64,000 nucleotides of DNA from Copromyces sp. CBS 386.78 (GCA_030685235.1 MU839084.1:186001-250000), one strand, 5' to 3'. Positions 1 to 11,043 are shown, counted from the stretch's first letter. Notes: generated from the sequence alone by a model not told the origin. Numbers and translations are program-made.

Positions 1-123
1 GGTCAGTTTGTTGCTGAATTGAATTGGCTTCCATTTCCACTTCCAGGTTCTCTTCACCAAGAAAAACATCAACATCCATCCGACCAGACTGGACTCAGCA
101 CACCACCCAGCCAGTCGCCCACC

Positions 124-2496
124 ATGGTCAAAAACGTCAAACAAACAAAAAAGTTCGAAAAGAAGCACCTGAAGGGTGTTTTGGAACGCAGAAAGGTCGT
201 CCAGAAGATCAAGCAAAAAGAACAGATCAAGCAGAAGAAGCAGGCCAAGAAGCACCAGGATGACGCCTTCATCAAGGGCCCCGATGGCGGCAAGCAGCCT
301 GTCCGCGTCAAGAAGAACCTTGGTACCGCCGCCGCCGGCGAAATGACCGTCGACGACTTCTTCCAGGGCGGCTTCGAGATTCTCGACAAGAAGACCAAGG
401 ATGCCTCCGGCAAGCTGGGCAAGAGGAAACGCGACGACGAGGAAGAGTCCGACGCGGAGGAGGAAGAGCAATCACAGGACGAGGGCAGCGAGGTCGACTT
501 CTCCGACGACGATATTTCCCACGACGAGGTTAGCGACGACGAAGAAGAGGATGACGAGGTCGTAGACGACACCGCCCCTACCGGCATGACCAAGGAGGCC
601 ATGGCCTCGCTCGCCGAGAAGGATCCCGAGTTCTACAAGTTCTTGAAGGAGAACGACCCAGAGGCCCTCGAGTTCGACGAAAACGCAGAATTTTCCGAGA
701 TTGACGAGCTCAGCGGGAGCGAAGCCGAGGGCGAGGAGCCCAAGAAGAAGAAGCAAAAAAAGGACACCAAGGCCGCCGACGACGAGAACGGCTCCGAACT
801 CACCCAGAAGATGATCGCCAAGTGGAAGGCCCAGATCGAGGAAACAAAGTCACTTAGAGCCGCTCGCCAGGTCGTAATAGCATTCCGTTGCGCCGCCCAC
901 CTGAACGAGGACGACGACGAGAAGCCCCAACGATACACCATCCACGACCCCAATGCCTTCAACGACATTTTGGTTCTCGCCCTTGGCAAGATTCCCGAGG
1001 TTCTCACACACCACGTTCCTGTCAAGGAGTCTTCCTCCGGCAAGACCTACGTCAACACCGATACCAAAAAGTTCAAGATCCTGTCGCAGCTCGTCAAGAA
1101 CTACGCCGCCTCCATCATCCACCTCCTCGGCACCCTTTCCGACGAGCCCACCCTCAAACTCACAATCTCCGCTCTCGAGCCCATCCTCCCTTACCTCCTC
1201 TCCTTCAGAAAGCTCCTCAAGGTCTTGATCAAGACCGTCGTCGCCTTCTGGTCGCAGTCCGCCAGCACCGAGGCCACCAGGATAACAGCATTCCTGGTCG
1301 CCCGTCGCCTGATGGTGATCTCGGACAAGGGCGTGCGCGAGACGGTCCTCAAGGCCGTCTACCAGGGTCTCGTTCAGGGCTGCCGCCTCACCAACGTCAA
1401 CACGGTAGCGGGCATCAACATCATGAAGAACTCGGCCGCCGAGCTCTGGGGTCTCGACCAGACCCTCGGCTACACCACCGCCTTCGGCTTCATCCGCCAG
1501 CTGGCCATCCACCTCCGCAACTCCATCGTCAACAACAAGAACAACGCCTTCCGTAACGTGTACAACTGGCAGTACGTGCACTCGCTCGACTTCTGGTCGT
1601 GCGTCCTCGCCGAGCACTGCTCGCCGCTCAAGGAGGCCGAAGCCGGCAAGGAGTCACAGCTCAAGCTCCTCATCTACCCCCTGGTGCAAGTCACCCTCGG
1701 CGCCATGCGCCTCATCCCCACGGCGCTCTACTTCCCGCTGCGCTTCCAGCTTGTCCGCTCCCTGCTCCGCCTCTCCCGCGCCACCGACACCTACATCCCC
1801 CTGGCCTCCATCCTCCTCGAAGTCCTCAACTCCGCCGAGATGAAGAAGCCCCCCAAGTCGTCCACTCTCAAGCCCCTCGACTTCGCCACCGCCTACAAGG
1901 CGCCCAAATCCTACCTGCGCACGCGCGTCTACCAGGACGGTCTCGGCGAGCAAGTCATCGAGTTGCTTGGCGAGTACTTTGTCCTCTGGTCGCAAAACAT
2001 CGCCTTCCCGGAATTCTCGCTGCCCGTCGTCGTCGCGCTCAAGCGCTGGCTCAAGGACTCGCGCAAGAAGTCCTCCGGCAACAACAACGGCAAGATCGGC
2101 ACGCAGCTTGCGCTGCTCGTACAAAAGATCGAGTCCAACGCCAAGTTCATCGAGGACAAGCGCAACCGTGTCGAGTTCGCGCCCAACGACCGCACCCAGG
2201 TCGATGCTTTCCTCAGGGACTTTGAGTGGGAGAAGACGCCGCTGGGCGCGTACGTGGTCGGCCAGAGGAAGTTGAGGGCGGAGAAGAGGAAGATGATGGA
2301 GGAGGCGAGGAAGGAGGATGAGCTAAGGAGGAAGGAAGATGAAGAGGAGGAGAGGTTGGGCAAGCAACAGGATGAGGATAGTGACGAGGAGGAGGACGAT
2401 CATGATGATCTTGCTGAGGATGATGATGAGGATGAAGAGGAGGAAGGTGATGATGATGATGATGAAGAAGAGGATGAGGATGAGGATGATGAGTGA
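124..2496 (+). CDS. noc2: Nucleolar complex protein 2 (NOC2), 60S ribosome assembly factor
   Basis: Single-exon gene of 790 residues. The open frame extends upstream to position 19 but only from a TTG; the ATG at 124 sits in a strong CCACCATGG context and gives the expected lysine-rich start MVKNVKQTKKFEKKHLKG. The N-terminal third is basic and then strongly acidic. The central and C-terminal part carries the Noc2 domain, including NWQYVHSLDFWSCVLAEHC (roughly residues 480-500) and FEWEKTPLGAYV near the end, followed by a basic coil and a tail of almost pure Asp/Glu. In the family, Noc2 pairs with Noc1 and later Noc3 and accompanies pre-60S particles from nucleolus to nucleoplasm. It is convergent with the next gene. 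Identification is by family recall of these motifs and is firm. Confidence 0.93.
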   Translation: MVKNVKQTKKFEKKHLKGVLERRKVVQKIKQKEQIKQKKQAKKHQDDAFIKGPDGGKQPVRVKKNLGTAAAGEMTVDDFFQGGFEILDKKTKDASGKLGKRKRDDEEESDAEEEEQSQDEGSEVDFSDDDISHDEVSDDEEEDDEVVDDTAPTGMTKEAMASLAEKDPEFYKFLKENDPEALEFDENAEFSEIDELSGSEAEGEEPKKKKQKKDTKAADDENGSELTQKMIAKWKAQIEETKSLRAARQVVIAFRCAAHLNEDDDEKPQRYTIHDPNAFNDILVLALGKIPEVLTHHVPVKESSSGKTYVNTDTKKFKILSQLVKNYAASIIHLLGTLSDEPTLKLTISALEPILPYLLSFRKLLKVLIKTVVAFWSQSASTEATRITAFLVARRLMVISDKGVRETVLKAVYQGLVQGCRLTNVNTVAGINIMKNSAAELWGLDQTLGYTTAFGFIRQLAIHLRNSIVNNKNNAFRNVYNWQYVHSLDFWSCVLAEHCSPLKEAEAGKESQLKLLIYPLVQVTLGAMRLIPTALYFPLRFQLVRSLLRLSRATDTYIPLASILLEVLNSAEMKKPPKSSTLKPLDFATAYKAPKSYLRTRVYQDGLGEQVIELLGEYFVLWSQNIAFPEFSLPVVVALKRWLKDSRKKSSGNNNGKIGTQLALLVQKIESNAKFIEDKRNRVEFAPNDRTQVDAFLRDFEWEKTPLGAYVVGQRKLRAEKRKMMEEARKEDELRRKEDEEEERLGKQQDEDSDEEEDDHDDLAEDDDEDEEEEGDDDDDEEEDEDEDDE

Positions 2497-3322
2497 ACTG
2501 TTCGTTCCTCTTCAAAGTAAGGAAGGAATGAGAGTAAATGCTTGCTTATCTTGTTGGTATAGATAGAGATGATACCTGCGTGTTATTCTGTGTGTTTACA
2601 CTTGCGTCCATCATGACAAAAAGGCGCCTTTTGATAGTTTTAGTACCTAGGGAAAATAACGGAGTTTAAGTGTTATAAATTACTGGTAATATTTTGCCTC
2701 TTCCTTTCTGGGTTGCTCTCCGGTCTTCGCGTTTGAAGTACCTAACTATACTTAATGGTTTGGACTGAACATAGATAACTTGAGCTGGTGTGTGTGTGTG
2801 TGTGTGTGTGTGTGTCACTACTGGAAACCAATGGAGGAGGTCGTCATCTCGAAAAAAAACAGAAAATGTTTTGAACTGAAGGGTAGTTCCTGTAGGTATT
2901 TGCAATTCGCTCGGTTCACATCCAAGATGGCTAACAGCCAACGGGTAGCATAAGTTGATCAATTTTTCAAAAGTCGAAAAGGGCTTTTAAAGAGCCTGAA
3001 TCCGTCAAATTTATTGGGAAGATGCCCCGATGAGAAACAATGTCTCAATAACAAACAGAATGGTAATGCTGATGAGCCAAGATGAATACACTTGTACTTA
3101 TTATTACTACCAAGTTAAGAACCCGATGTGTGATCCCTATGTATCTTTCCCTGTCCCTTCATGATTTCATCCACCACTTCGGACAGATGATCTTTTTCCC
3201 CATTTTCTGATGAGCCCACACACAATCTTCCTTTTGACTTTTAACTCTTACCACATCCTCATACCCAAAATATTACTATTTACTTAGCCCAGAACCACAC
3301 CCACCCTTATTTTTGACTTGCT
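2497..3322. other. Convergent intergenic region with a GT microsatellite
   Basis: This 826-base stretch lies between the 3' ends of NOC2 and the DUF726 gene and should contain both 3' UTRs. It is AT-richer than the flanking coding DNA. Apart from the dinucleotide repeat at 2788-2815, no gene or RNA structure is visible. Confidence 0.6.
2788..2815. repeat. (GT)14 microsatellite
   Basis: A perfect run of 14 GT units lies in the 3' intergenic region after NOC2. Tracts like this vary in length between strains and could serve as a marker. Confidence 0.95.
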
Positions 3323-6058
3323 CTACCTCCAATTTCCATATCCGTGTCCCTCATCCTCCTCCATGGGAATAGGCTCCGCGAACTCCAACTCCTCATTACT
3401 ACCATTGTCAACCATCTTGATTCCGTATCCTCCAGTATCATCATCACTATCACCGCTGTCAACAGGCGCCGGCTCTGATTTCGACTGCTGTGGGAGAGAA
3501 GGTCTGCTAACGACTGGGATGTCTCGAGGGATCTCCGGTTTCGGAGGAGCGGTATTGGCGCGATGAATAGCTGGCACATCCCGAACGGTAGAGAAATCAG
3601 AACCGGCAGAAGTGGTGGTTGAGCGGCCGAGGGGCTTTTGTGGTTGGTCTGATGGGAGGAGGAGGGTGGCGAGGAGGTGGGGGTTCATAGCCTTTGAGGG
3701 CGAAGGCTTTGAGGTCGAGGCGGATGCCATATAGGTAGGGGAGATGGGTGTGGATGGTTTTGAAGGGTTTGAGGGCGCGGCTTTCTGAGGAGAAATAGAG
3801 AGGGCAGCTAGGTCGGAGAGGGCGGACGATGAGGTAGGTTTGGCCATGGAGGTCCGTTGAGGCTGGGGTCTGGGTGGTAGCGGCGGCGCTTGTCCTTGCT
3901 GTTGCTGCTTCATCACCGGCCTCGAGGAAGAAGCATGCGGATCCATCACCGCATATCTCGGCGGCGGATCATGATGCTGCTGCTCATCATCCCCAGAATC
4001 AATCAACCCGCCTCCGTGATTCCCCTTCTTCGTAGAGATGGCAGGGGCGGCAGGAATCTTTCCCTGAGCATCCATATCCGCCAAAACAATCTCCTCCTCC
4101 CTCGTGAGATCCTGCTCTACCTCGATCTCGCCTCCGAACCCTTCCCTGATCTCAACACCACACTTCTCTAAAATCTTCCCCAAGATCTCCGGATACCGCA
4201 TGTGTCCCTTGACAGTCCCCGTCAGATCCAGATTCTCAACCCCTTCAATCCCCTTGATCTCCTGCAGTCCTGCCACGCCCAGCTGGATGGAACTCGTCCG
4301 GTAGATGAAACCCAGGAGGTAATCGTTCCCCGAGCAGACATTCCACAGCTTGCCGCTGACCACGCTCCTCATCATTTCCCACGCATCCCTATCGCTCGGC
4401 ACGGGCGCACCGATCAGTATGACCTCGTCAACGAGCCCAAATGCCCTCCGCTCCGCTAGCGTGCGCAAGCACGAGTAGATCACCCTTGCGCCCAAAGAAT
4501 ACCCGATGAGAGTGACTGGCCGCTCGCCCTGGACGCGGTTAATCAGCGCGTCTGCCAATATTTTCCCGGCCTTCTCGGACCGGTTTTTGGCCAGCGAGAA
4601 AGGGTTATCCAGCGCTGAGGCCATCGACAGCAGCGAAATCGGCCAGAGAGCAGACCACAGCGTCGCCAACACCGTGCGCTTCAAAAGCTCGACTTTGATG
4701 TACGTCCACGCTGCGCTGGTGACCATTGCCCGGAGGGCGTTGCCCAGGTTCAGCATAGCTGCCACCTCGTACCGCAGCGCAAACAGGTTCGACGATGTTG
4801 GGGACAGCGCTTGCCAGGGGTGAGTTAAAGAAGAAAGTGACTCGGTTAACCAGCCGTTTATCCCAATTGTCAACCTCAACCTTTCTTGGTTCTGACTTGC
4901 AGTACCAGTACCGCCCCCAGAAAGCGGCAAAAAAGCAAAGTCCTCAACCTCCCTAGCATACTGATCCACCATCTCGCCCGTCATCTGCGCGCCCAACGCC
5001 CCAAAAAGCGTTCCCACCAGCGCCCCATTCATCCAAAACACACCCAAGAAACTCGCCACGCCTCCCAGTCCAACGCTGCCCATAAGTCCTCCAATCACCC
5101 CCGCCACGGCGGGAGCCGCAAGACCACCGGTCACACCAATGATGGCTGCCCCTGCAATGGAAGCAAGGCCAACTTTCCACATCCTTCCTGTTGCGTTAGC
5201 CTTCTTCCGCTCTTCGGCTTCCTTGGCTGCTGACATCTGTTGTGCCTCCGGAGACTTGGAGGACTCGACGAGGGAAGTAGCTACTTCCGCTTCCTGCCCG
5301 TTCAGGAAAGAAAGAGGTAACTCCAGCGCCGAACAAAGATACACCAAAAAAGTCCTGCTCTCCGCCACATATTTCCCTCCCGCCAACAGGAGTAGCAATA
5401 AACAAACCACGACCTCCTCCCTATCCTCCTGGCTGGCTGTCAGAAGTCTGGTAGGAATAGCGTGGTACCTTCCCTGCAGCGCCTCAACTTCTTTTTGCCG
5501 CTGCTTTAGGGCCAAAGTTTTGCCATCTTCCTGAGCCACGGGACCCAACAGGTCGCCAAAGTCAATCAGGTTCTCGCCGGGGGCGGGGGAGTCGACTTTC
5601 AGTCTGGCGAGGCGTGCAGAGCGCTCCTGGCGGGATGAGACTTCGGGAGAGGTGTCGGCGGGGGTGAGCAGGTCTTTCAGAGTGGTGAGGAGGTGGGTGC
5701 GCCAGGTGTCGAAGTGGGTGAGGGTTGCGTTGCGGAGGGGGTTGATGCGGTCGCTGGAGTTGAAATTGGAATTGAGGTTTGAGCGAGGACCACCGCCGCC
5801 AGGGCTGGGTCGGGTGGGTAAAGGGGGGCCATTTTGGCGGTGGCTGTCGTCGAGGTCGCCGAGGAGGGAGTGGTTGCCGGAGATGTTAGGTTGCCGGGAG
5901 GTGTTGTTGTTGAGCTGGTTTTGTTGGTTGGGATTCTTGAGAATAAGCTGAGATCGCATCCAATCTGTGATTTCGACGACGAGTGTGTAGAGAGCTTTGC
6001 GCTTGGGGAGGTTGAGGACCACTCGCACTTGGCGGGGTTCGCTGGCTAGGGGAGCCAT
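3323..6058 (-). CDS. DUF726 / TMCO4-like alpha/beta-hydrolase-fold protein
   Basis: Single-exon gene of 911 residues from the ATG at 6058 (MAPLASEP); the frame opens at 6094 only through a TTG. The N-terminal region is polar. It is followed by a Gly/Ala-rich hydrophobic hairpin (AGAAIIGVTGGLAAPAVAG and following, plus the FLGVFWMNGALVGTLFGALG segment), which looks membrane-inserted. The hydrolase core has the nucleophile elbow LIGYSLGARVIYSCL about 515 residues in, then VDEVILIGAPVPSDRDAWE and a late GHMRYPEILGKIL. This is the arrangement of the DUF726 family (animal TMCO4, yeast Mil1/YFL034W). The C-terminal 300 residues are low-complexity Pro/Ser/Gln. The elbow Ser and a His are present, so a lipase- or esterase-like activity is possible, but no substrate can be inferred. 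Confidence 0.87.
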   Translation of the reverse strand: MAPLASEPRQVRVVLNLPKRKALYTLVVEITDWMRSQLILKNPNQQNQLNNNTSRQPNISGNHSLLGDLDDSHRQNGPPLPTRPSPGGGGPRSNLNSNFNSSDRINPLRNATLTHFDTWRTHLLTTLKDLLTPADTSPEVSSRQERSARLARLKVDSPAPGENLIDFGDLLGPVAQEDGKTLALKQRQKEVEALQGRYHAIPTRLLTASQEDREEVVVCLLLLLLAGGKYVAESRTFLVYLCSALELPLSFLNGQEAEVATSLVESSKSPEAQQMSAAKEAEERKKANATGRMWKVGLASIAGAAIIGVTGGLAAPAVAGVIGGLMGSVGLGGVASFLGVFWMNGALVGTLFGALGAQMTGEMVDQYAREVEDFAFLPLSGGGTGTASQNQERLRLTIGINGWLTESLSSLTHPWQALSPTSSNLFALRYEVAAMLNLGNALRAMVTSAAWTYIKVELLKRTVLATLWSALWPISLLSMASALDNPFSLAKNRSEKAGKILADALINRVQGERPVTLIGYSLGARVIYSCLRTLAERRAFGLVDEVILIGAPVPSDRDAWEMMRSVVSGKLWNVCSGNDYLLGFIYRTSSIQLGVAGLQEIKGIEGVENLDLTGTVKGHMRYPEILGKILEKCGVEIREGFGGEIEVEQDLTREEEIVLADMDAQGKIPAAPAISTKKGNHGGGLIDSGDDEQQHHDPPPRYAVMDPHASSSRPVMKQQQQGQAPPLPPRPQPQRTSMAKPTSSSALSDLAALSISPQKAAPSNPSKPSTPISPTYMASASTSKPSPSKAMNPHLLATLLLPSDQPQKPLGRSTTTSAGSDFSTVRDVPAIHRANTAPPKPEIPRDIPVVSRPSLPQQSKSEPAPVDSGDSDDDTGGYGIKMVDNGSNEELEFAEPIPMEEDEGHGYGNWR

Positions 6059-6810
6059 GATGGTGGTGGTTATGTGACCACTTTGGTCGGTCAATTGGTG
6101 TGGTTGGGGACTTGGTTGTTCACTTCATTTGTGTCAATGTGAGTAAGATGACCCGATGAATGAATGAAAACAGAAAACAGAGCGATCGATCAATTTTATA
6201 TGTGGTAGTTACGACTCCGTAGGGAGACAAGATGGAGGTCGTATAGTCGCCGATAGATAGAGCCACTTTAATGCCGTTGGTACCGTTCTGGACCGTATAA
6301 CAAGTGTGTGTCAAGATGCCGTTAACGAGAGATGTAACTGTTGCAAACTGGACCCCCAAAACTCTTCAGGTTGATTGTCGATGGTGATGAAATGGTGAGG
6401 AGAGGAGACGGAAGCCAAACAGCTGCTGATATGCACAACAAAGTCAATAATTTCCCAAAGCGGAACGAATGCCAAGACCGAGAGACAGCCCCTGAGTGAC
6501 GCTAAGAAAATAAACAACAAATTCTCGAGGAGGATAGATGTCATACCAGTATGCGAGTCTGAAATTCCTTCCACCGTCAAAGTGATGAATATCGTATAAT
6601 GTACATGGCAGAGGAACTCCTGTCGCGCCTGAAGCTTAACACGATCTCTATTTTCCGCTCTTCACTTTGGAATTGTCGCAGCTATACCTAACACATGTAC
6701 ACACACACAGGTCACCAACCAATGTGCCCACTTTTCGTTCGATTTTTCCATATCGTCGGGTCCCCTCTTGTTAGTCCCCATTACTCTAGGAGCAGATATG
6801 CTGAAATAAT
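6059..6810. other. Intergenic: DUF726 promoter and 3' region of the MICOS gene
   Basis: Both flanking genes are on the minus strand, so this 752-base stretch holds the promoter of the DUF726 gene and the 3' UTR of the MICOS gene. Small open frames here have no protein-like composition. Nothing else is recognised. Confidence 0.5.
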
Positions 6811-7840
6811 TTATTTGCCCTTGCGAACCCAGCCCTCAACCGTCTCCCTCACACCAGTAACCGCCTCATCGACCTTGTGCTGCGCAATCTCGGCATGGAC
6901 CTTGGCCATGTGGATACCCTTCTCGATGCCCTCGCGGGTCCTGATGTGCGCATCCGCCACGGCGGGGAACTTTTGCTCGTACTTCCACACCAGCGCGCTG
7001 ACGTTGTTCATGGTGACGGGGAGGACGGCCCAGGCGGCACCGAGGCCGAGGGCGAGAGGGGTGGCGCCGCGGAGGACAACGCCACGGTTGCGCGCAACGA
7101 TGCTGCCGGCCATGCCCGAGACGAGAACGTAGATGAGGCCGGGCATGAGGCGCTCGCCGCTCTCGCGGGGAGGGGCGAGGCCGGCGACGGTCGAGGTGAA
7201 GGAGTGCTCGAGATCGAAGGCGCGAGCCATGCCGTTGTTGACGGCGTCTTCGGCGACGCAGGCTTGGTCGTAGAGGAAGAGGCGGGCGCGGCGGATCTGG
7301 GCGGCCAGACGATCGGTAGGGGTAGGGCCGCGGGGGGTGTTGGTGCTGGCGAGCACGTCGATGAGGCTATCGGTGAAGGTCTTCTGGCCGGAGGCCTTGG
7401 TCGAAGACTGGGTGGTGACGGGTGCGTTTAGGGTGGCAGCGGCAGGGGAGCTGACATCTTTTGTGGTCTCGGCGGTGGTGAAGGAGGGAGTAGATGGCAC
7501 AGCGTCCAAGTCATCGTCGTAGATGGGCTTTCTGGCCTATGGCTCGGCAGAGATTATGACGTCGGTTAGCGAGCGCGAATATGGAGGACGGCATCGGGTT
7601 GAACACGTACAGAGGCGCGGCTCTCGGAGGCTTCGGCGAAGGCGACCGTGGGAACGAGGGCAAAGGAGCCGACAAGGGCGGCGGCGGTAGCCCGGGCGGC
7701 GTGCTGTTGAGGTCGAGGTCAAGTTAGTCTCTCTGCCATCATGTGCTGCGTCATAAGGTAAACACGGAGATCGGATGGGAGTCGCATGGAGAAATAAGAA
7801 AAGGTCAGCTCACCCGCTGGAAAGCAAGTCTGGCAGCCAT
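6811..7840 (-). CDS. MICOS complex subunit Mic26/Mic27 (apolipoprotein O family)
   Basis: Three exons assembled by hand: 7840-7814, 7703-7611 and 7536-6811, giving 281 residues. The introns have GTGAGC and GTACGT donors and CAACAG and CCATAG acceptors, and all junctions keep frame. The start MAARLAFQR followed by an Arg/Ala-rich hydrophobic stretch looks like a mitochondrial targeting sequence. The core has two hydrophobic segments, GLIYVLVSGMAGSIVARN and LALGLGAAWAVLPVTM, then VSALVWKYEQKFP and an amphipathic end (HIRTREGIEKGIHMAKVH). This is the Mic26/27 pattern: an inner-membrane hairpin protein that shapes cristae junctions with Mic10 and Mic60 and is linked to cardiolipin. The two paralogue names cannot be separated from sequence alone, so no symbol is given. 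It is divergent with the Oct1 gene. Confidence 0.87.
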
Positions 7841-8631
7841 TATCCAACCCAATTGACCTAGGGAACGGCGTCGGGGTGATGGAGGGGGGTAGGTAAGGTA
7901 GCTGGCGAAGAGAGAGCTTGTGATGAGGGCAGTTGGAGGAATGTTAATCGGTCGAATGTCGACCAAGAGTCTCTCCGAGTGTCCACTGCGCAATTGGTAG
8001 TCCAGTGCAGGCGCAAAAAGTTCCAATTCAAGCTTCCATTGCAAGGTACAGCTCCAGTACCCGTATCCCGTATCGTTACGGTAAATTCCGGGAACTCGGG
8101 ACTGTGTTTCCTGCTTTTTCTGCCCCCGGTTCGCTGCGGTCGCGGCTTGTGGGCGTGGTGGGGTTCCCGCAGCGGCCTGGGGATCTCGACTCTTGGCGGG
8201 GTGACGGTTACGTACCTTTACAGCGGTACAGTACCATTTCGTCAATTGGAGTGCCGAGAGTACGTACCGATAACCGCTAAAAGGCACCTTATGAGCTTAG
8301 GTGACTTTGAACTTTCCATTGTTCGCTTTCCACAACTGGAACTTGGCATTGAATTAATTCCATCCCATCGTCAATTGTTTGTAGGATGCTTCTTCTGTCT
8401 CATTTTTGACTTGCTTACTTTCCTGTCACCAATTGTATTACCAACATATTACGACCGCTACATCTACCTAGCATTCACGACAACAATCTTCGCAGCACAT
8501 GTTTGCCTCCTAGACGAATTCAAAGTTGTGGTCACCCCGCCATCCACAACCCATTCCCGACCCAGCGACCATAACCGAGTCCTCCTCCTCCTCTTCCTCC
8601 CAGTTCCAAATACAGTCGGCATCTCAACACT
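7841..8631. promoter_or_regulatory. Shared divergent promoter region of two mitochondrial genes
   Basis: The 791 bases between the start codons of the Mic26/27 gene (minus) and OCT1 (plus) must contain both promoters. Pyrimidine-rich leader sequence precedes OCT1. No TATA box or defined factor site stands out; several short TACG/CGTA palindrome-like words occur around 8200-8280. The region is defined by gene geometry, not by a recognised element. Confidence 0.6.
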
Positions 8632-11043
8632 ATGATACAGCCACTGGTCAAAGCCAGCAGGCCCCGGCTTTGGGTCTGCTCCAACTGCCTTCTACGACGC
8701 ACCACTCCCTCTCCTCTGCTCAGACAGCAACGACGACGACTCACGGGCTTTACTGCGCAAGCTCCCAAGACCTTGACGGGCACCACTCCCGTCACCCACG
8801 AGAACGGCGCCGCAAAGCACGACGACTCCCTTCTACGATCCATATTCGATTCGCCCGAAACATGGAAGCAGTTGTCCGGTGACAAACACGGTCGCAATGT
8901 CGGCCTCTTCCGCAACGCATACCTCACCAGCCCCCAGGGCTTCCTCGACTTTGCCCAAGTGAGCTTGGGAAAGGCTCGCGCCCTGGTCGACAAGGTCCTC
9001 AACGCCCAATCCATTGACGAATACCGCGCCGTTGTCCGCCATCTCGATCGCCTGAGTGATATTCTATGTCGCGTTTTGGACATGGCCGACTTTGTGCGCG
9101 TCACCCACCCTGACCAGGCCACCCAGAGCACTGCCTCGGTAGCCTGGGACATGATGTACGAGTACATGAACCAGCTCAACACCATGACGGGCTTGTACGA
9201 CCAGTTGGTCAAGGCAATGGATAATCCAGATGTTAGCTCCACCTGGTCTGAGGAGGAAAGGATGGTGGCTGAAGTCCTCAAGCTGGACTTTGCCAAATCC
9301 GCCGTTCACCTGCCCAAGGACGCCCGGGACAAGTTCGTCCAACTGTCGTCGGCAATCAGCCAGACGGGAACCAACTTTATCCAGCACATGGAACCAAAGC
9401 TTCCATACACCACCGTTGAAAAGTCCCAGATGATGGGCATGGACCCCGTGGAGGTCAAGAGGATGAGTTCTATGGGCAGAGTGTATGTCCAGACTCTGAG
9501 TCCCCAGGCCTCAATAGCGCTGCGCACTGTTCGTGATGACCAAGCCCGACACCAACTATTCATGGCTTCTCGCACCGCTTCCCGCAGGACTGTCGGTTTG
9601 CTGGAGGAGCTCATGCTGTTGCGTGGTGAGTCGGCCAAGCTTTCTGGTTTCGAGAGTTATGGTCACCTCGTCCTCCATGACCGTATGATGGCCAGTACCC
9701 CCGAGTCTGTAAGGCAATTTCTCCAAGCTCTGTCTGAGAATACCAGACCCCAAGCTCAACAGGAGGTTGCCGACCTCACAGCAGCCAAGAGGGCTCATAA
9801 AGGCGAGGACGCGACCCTTGAACCCTGGGACAAGGACTTCTACGCCGAGTCCATCCGTCAGGCCATCAAGTCCCGGCAAAAGCGTGAAGACCTGTCCTCC
9901 TACTTCTCTCTCGGCACTGTCATGCAAGGTCTCTCTAGGATATTTACCCGCCTCTACGGCATTCGCTTCGTCCCCCGCGAGCCCATGCCTGGTGAGACCT
10001 GGCACCCTGATGTGCGCCGGTTAGATGTTGTTTCGGACGTTGAAGGTCATGTCGCCGTTCTATACTGCGACCTCTTCTACCGCCCCCTCAAGTCACCCAA
10101 CCCAGCTCACTTCACTCTTCGCTGCTCGCGTGAGCTGTCACCTACCGAGATTGCTGAGACTGCCCATGCCCAAGCCGAACACCCTGATGTTATGATCCCC
10201 TCCTTCGAGTCTGCCGAGTTTGCTGCCAATGACGGCATGGCCTACTCTCGCTCGCAGGACGGTACGATCAAGCAACTTCCCACTATCGCTCTCGTGTGTG
10301 ACTTTCCCCAGCAAGCCCACAACCGGCCCGCTCTCTTGTCTTTCTTCCAGCTCGAGACTCTTTTCCACGAGATGGGCCACGCTATCCACTCCATCCTCGC
10401 CCGCACCTCCTTCCAGAACGTCAGCGGTACCCGATGCGCCACTGATCTCGCCGAGCTTCCTTCTACATTGATGGAACACTTTGCTGCCGACCCGTCTGTT
10501 CTTGCCCTGTTTGCACGCCACTACGAGACCGACAGCCCGCTTCCGTATGAGTGGGTCGACAACAAGATCCGCGAGGCCCGTCGCTTCGAAGCGTTGGACA
10601 CCGAGAACCAAATTATTCTTGCCATGCTCGATCAGGAATTGCACTCGTCCAAGGCGTTGCAAGGCCACATCGACTCGACCGAAGTCTTCCACAGCCTGCA
10701 GAGACAGTACAGCACTGCGCCGCCTGACCCCCAGGGAACGGCATGGCAGGGCTTCTTCGGCCACCTGGTCGGATACGGCAGCACATATTACAGTTACCTT
10801 TTTGACCGCGTCTTGGCCCAGAGGGTGTGGAATGTTGTCTTCAACGGTGGGCAAGGTGGAGCTGCCCTGCAAAGAGAGAATGGAGAGAGGTTGAAGGAGA
10901 ACCTGCTCAAGTGGGGAGGTAGCAGAGACCCATGGCATTGTCTGGCGGGCGCATTGACGGATGAGAGGTTAGAGGGAGGTGGAGAGAAGGCGATGAAGTT
11001 GGTTGGAAGCTGGGGAGGCCAGCGGGGAGCGAAGAGCGATTGA
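8632..11043 (+). CDS. oct1: Mitochondrial intermediate peptidase Oct1 (M3 metallopeptidase)
   Basis: Single-exon gene of 803 residues from the ATG at 8632. The N-terminus (MIQPLVKASRPRLWVCSNCLLRR) is basic and free of acids, as for a matrix-targeting presequence. The zinc site is LETLFHEMGHAIHSIL with HEMGH at residues 579-583, followed by the M3 companion segment RCATDLAELPSTLMEHFA. The length fits the fungal family. Oct1 removes an octapeptide from a subset of imported precursors after the main processing peptidase, and stabilising N-terminal residues result. All catalytic residues are present. The gene is divergent with a MICOS subunit gene, so both neighbours serve mitochondrial biogenesis. 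Confidence 0.96.
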   Translation: MIQPLVKASRPRLWVCSNCLLRRTTPSPLLRQQRRRLTGFTAQAPKTLTGTTPVTHENGAAKHDDSLLRSIFDSPETWKQLSGDKHGRNVGLFRNAYLTSPQGFLDFAQVSLGKARALVDKVLNAQSIDEYRAVVRHLDRLSDILCRVLDMADFVRVTHPDQATQSTASVAWDMMYEYMNQLNTMTGLYDQLVKAMDNPDVSSTWSEEERMVAEVLKLDFAKSAVHLPKDARDKFVQLSSAISQTGTNFIQHMEPKLPYTTVEKSQMMGMDPVEVKRMSSMGRVYVQTLSPQASIALRTVRDDQARHQLFMASRTASRRTVGLLEELMLLRGESAKLSGFESYGHLVLHDRMMASTPESVRQFLQALSENTRPQAQQEVADLTAAKRAHKGEDATLEPWDKDFYAESIRQAIKSRQKREDLSSYFSLGTVMQGLSRIFTRLYGIRFVPREPMPGETWHPDVRRLDVVSDVEGHVAVLYCDLFYRPLKSPNPAHFTLRCSRELSPTEIAETAHAQAEHPDVMIPSFESAEFAANDGMAYSRSQDGTIKQLPTIALVCDFPQQAHNRPALLSFFQLETLFHEMGHAIHSILARTSFQNVSGTRCATDLAELPSTLMEHFAADPSVLALFARHYETDSPLPYEWVDNKIREARRFEALDTENQIILAMLDQELHSSKALQGHIDSTEVFHSLQRQYSTAPPDPQGTAWQGFFGHLVGYGSTYYSYLFDRVLAQRVWNVVFNGGQGGAALQRENGERLKENLLKWGGSRDPWHCLAGALTDERLEGGGEKAMKLVGSWGGQRGAKSD

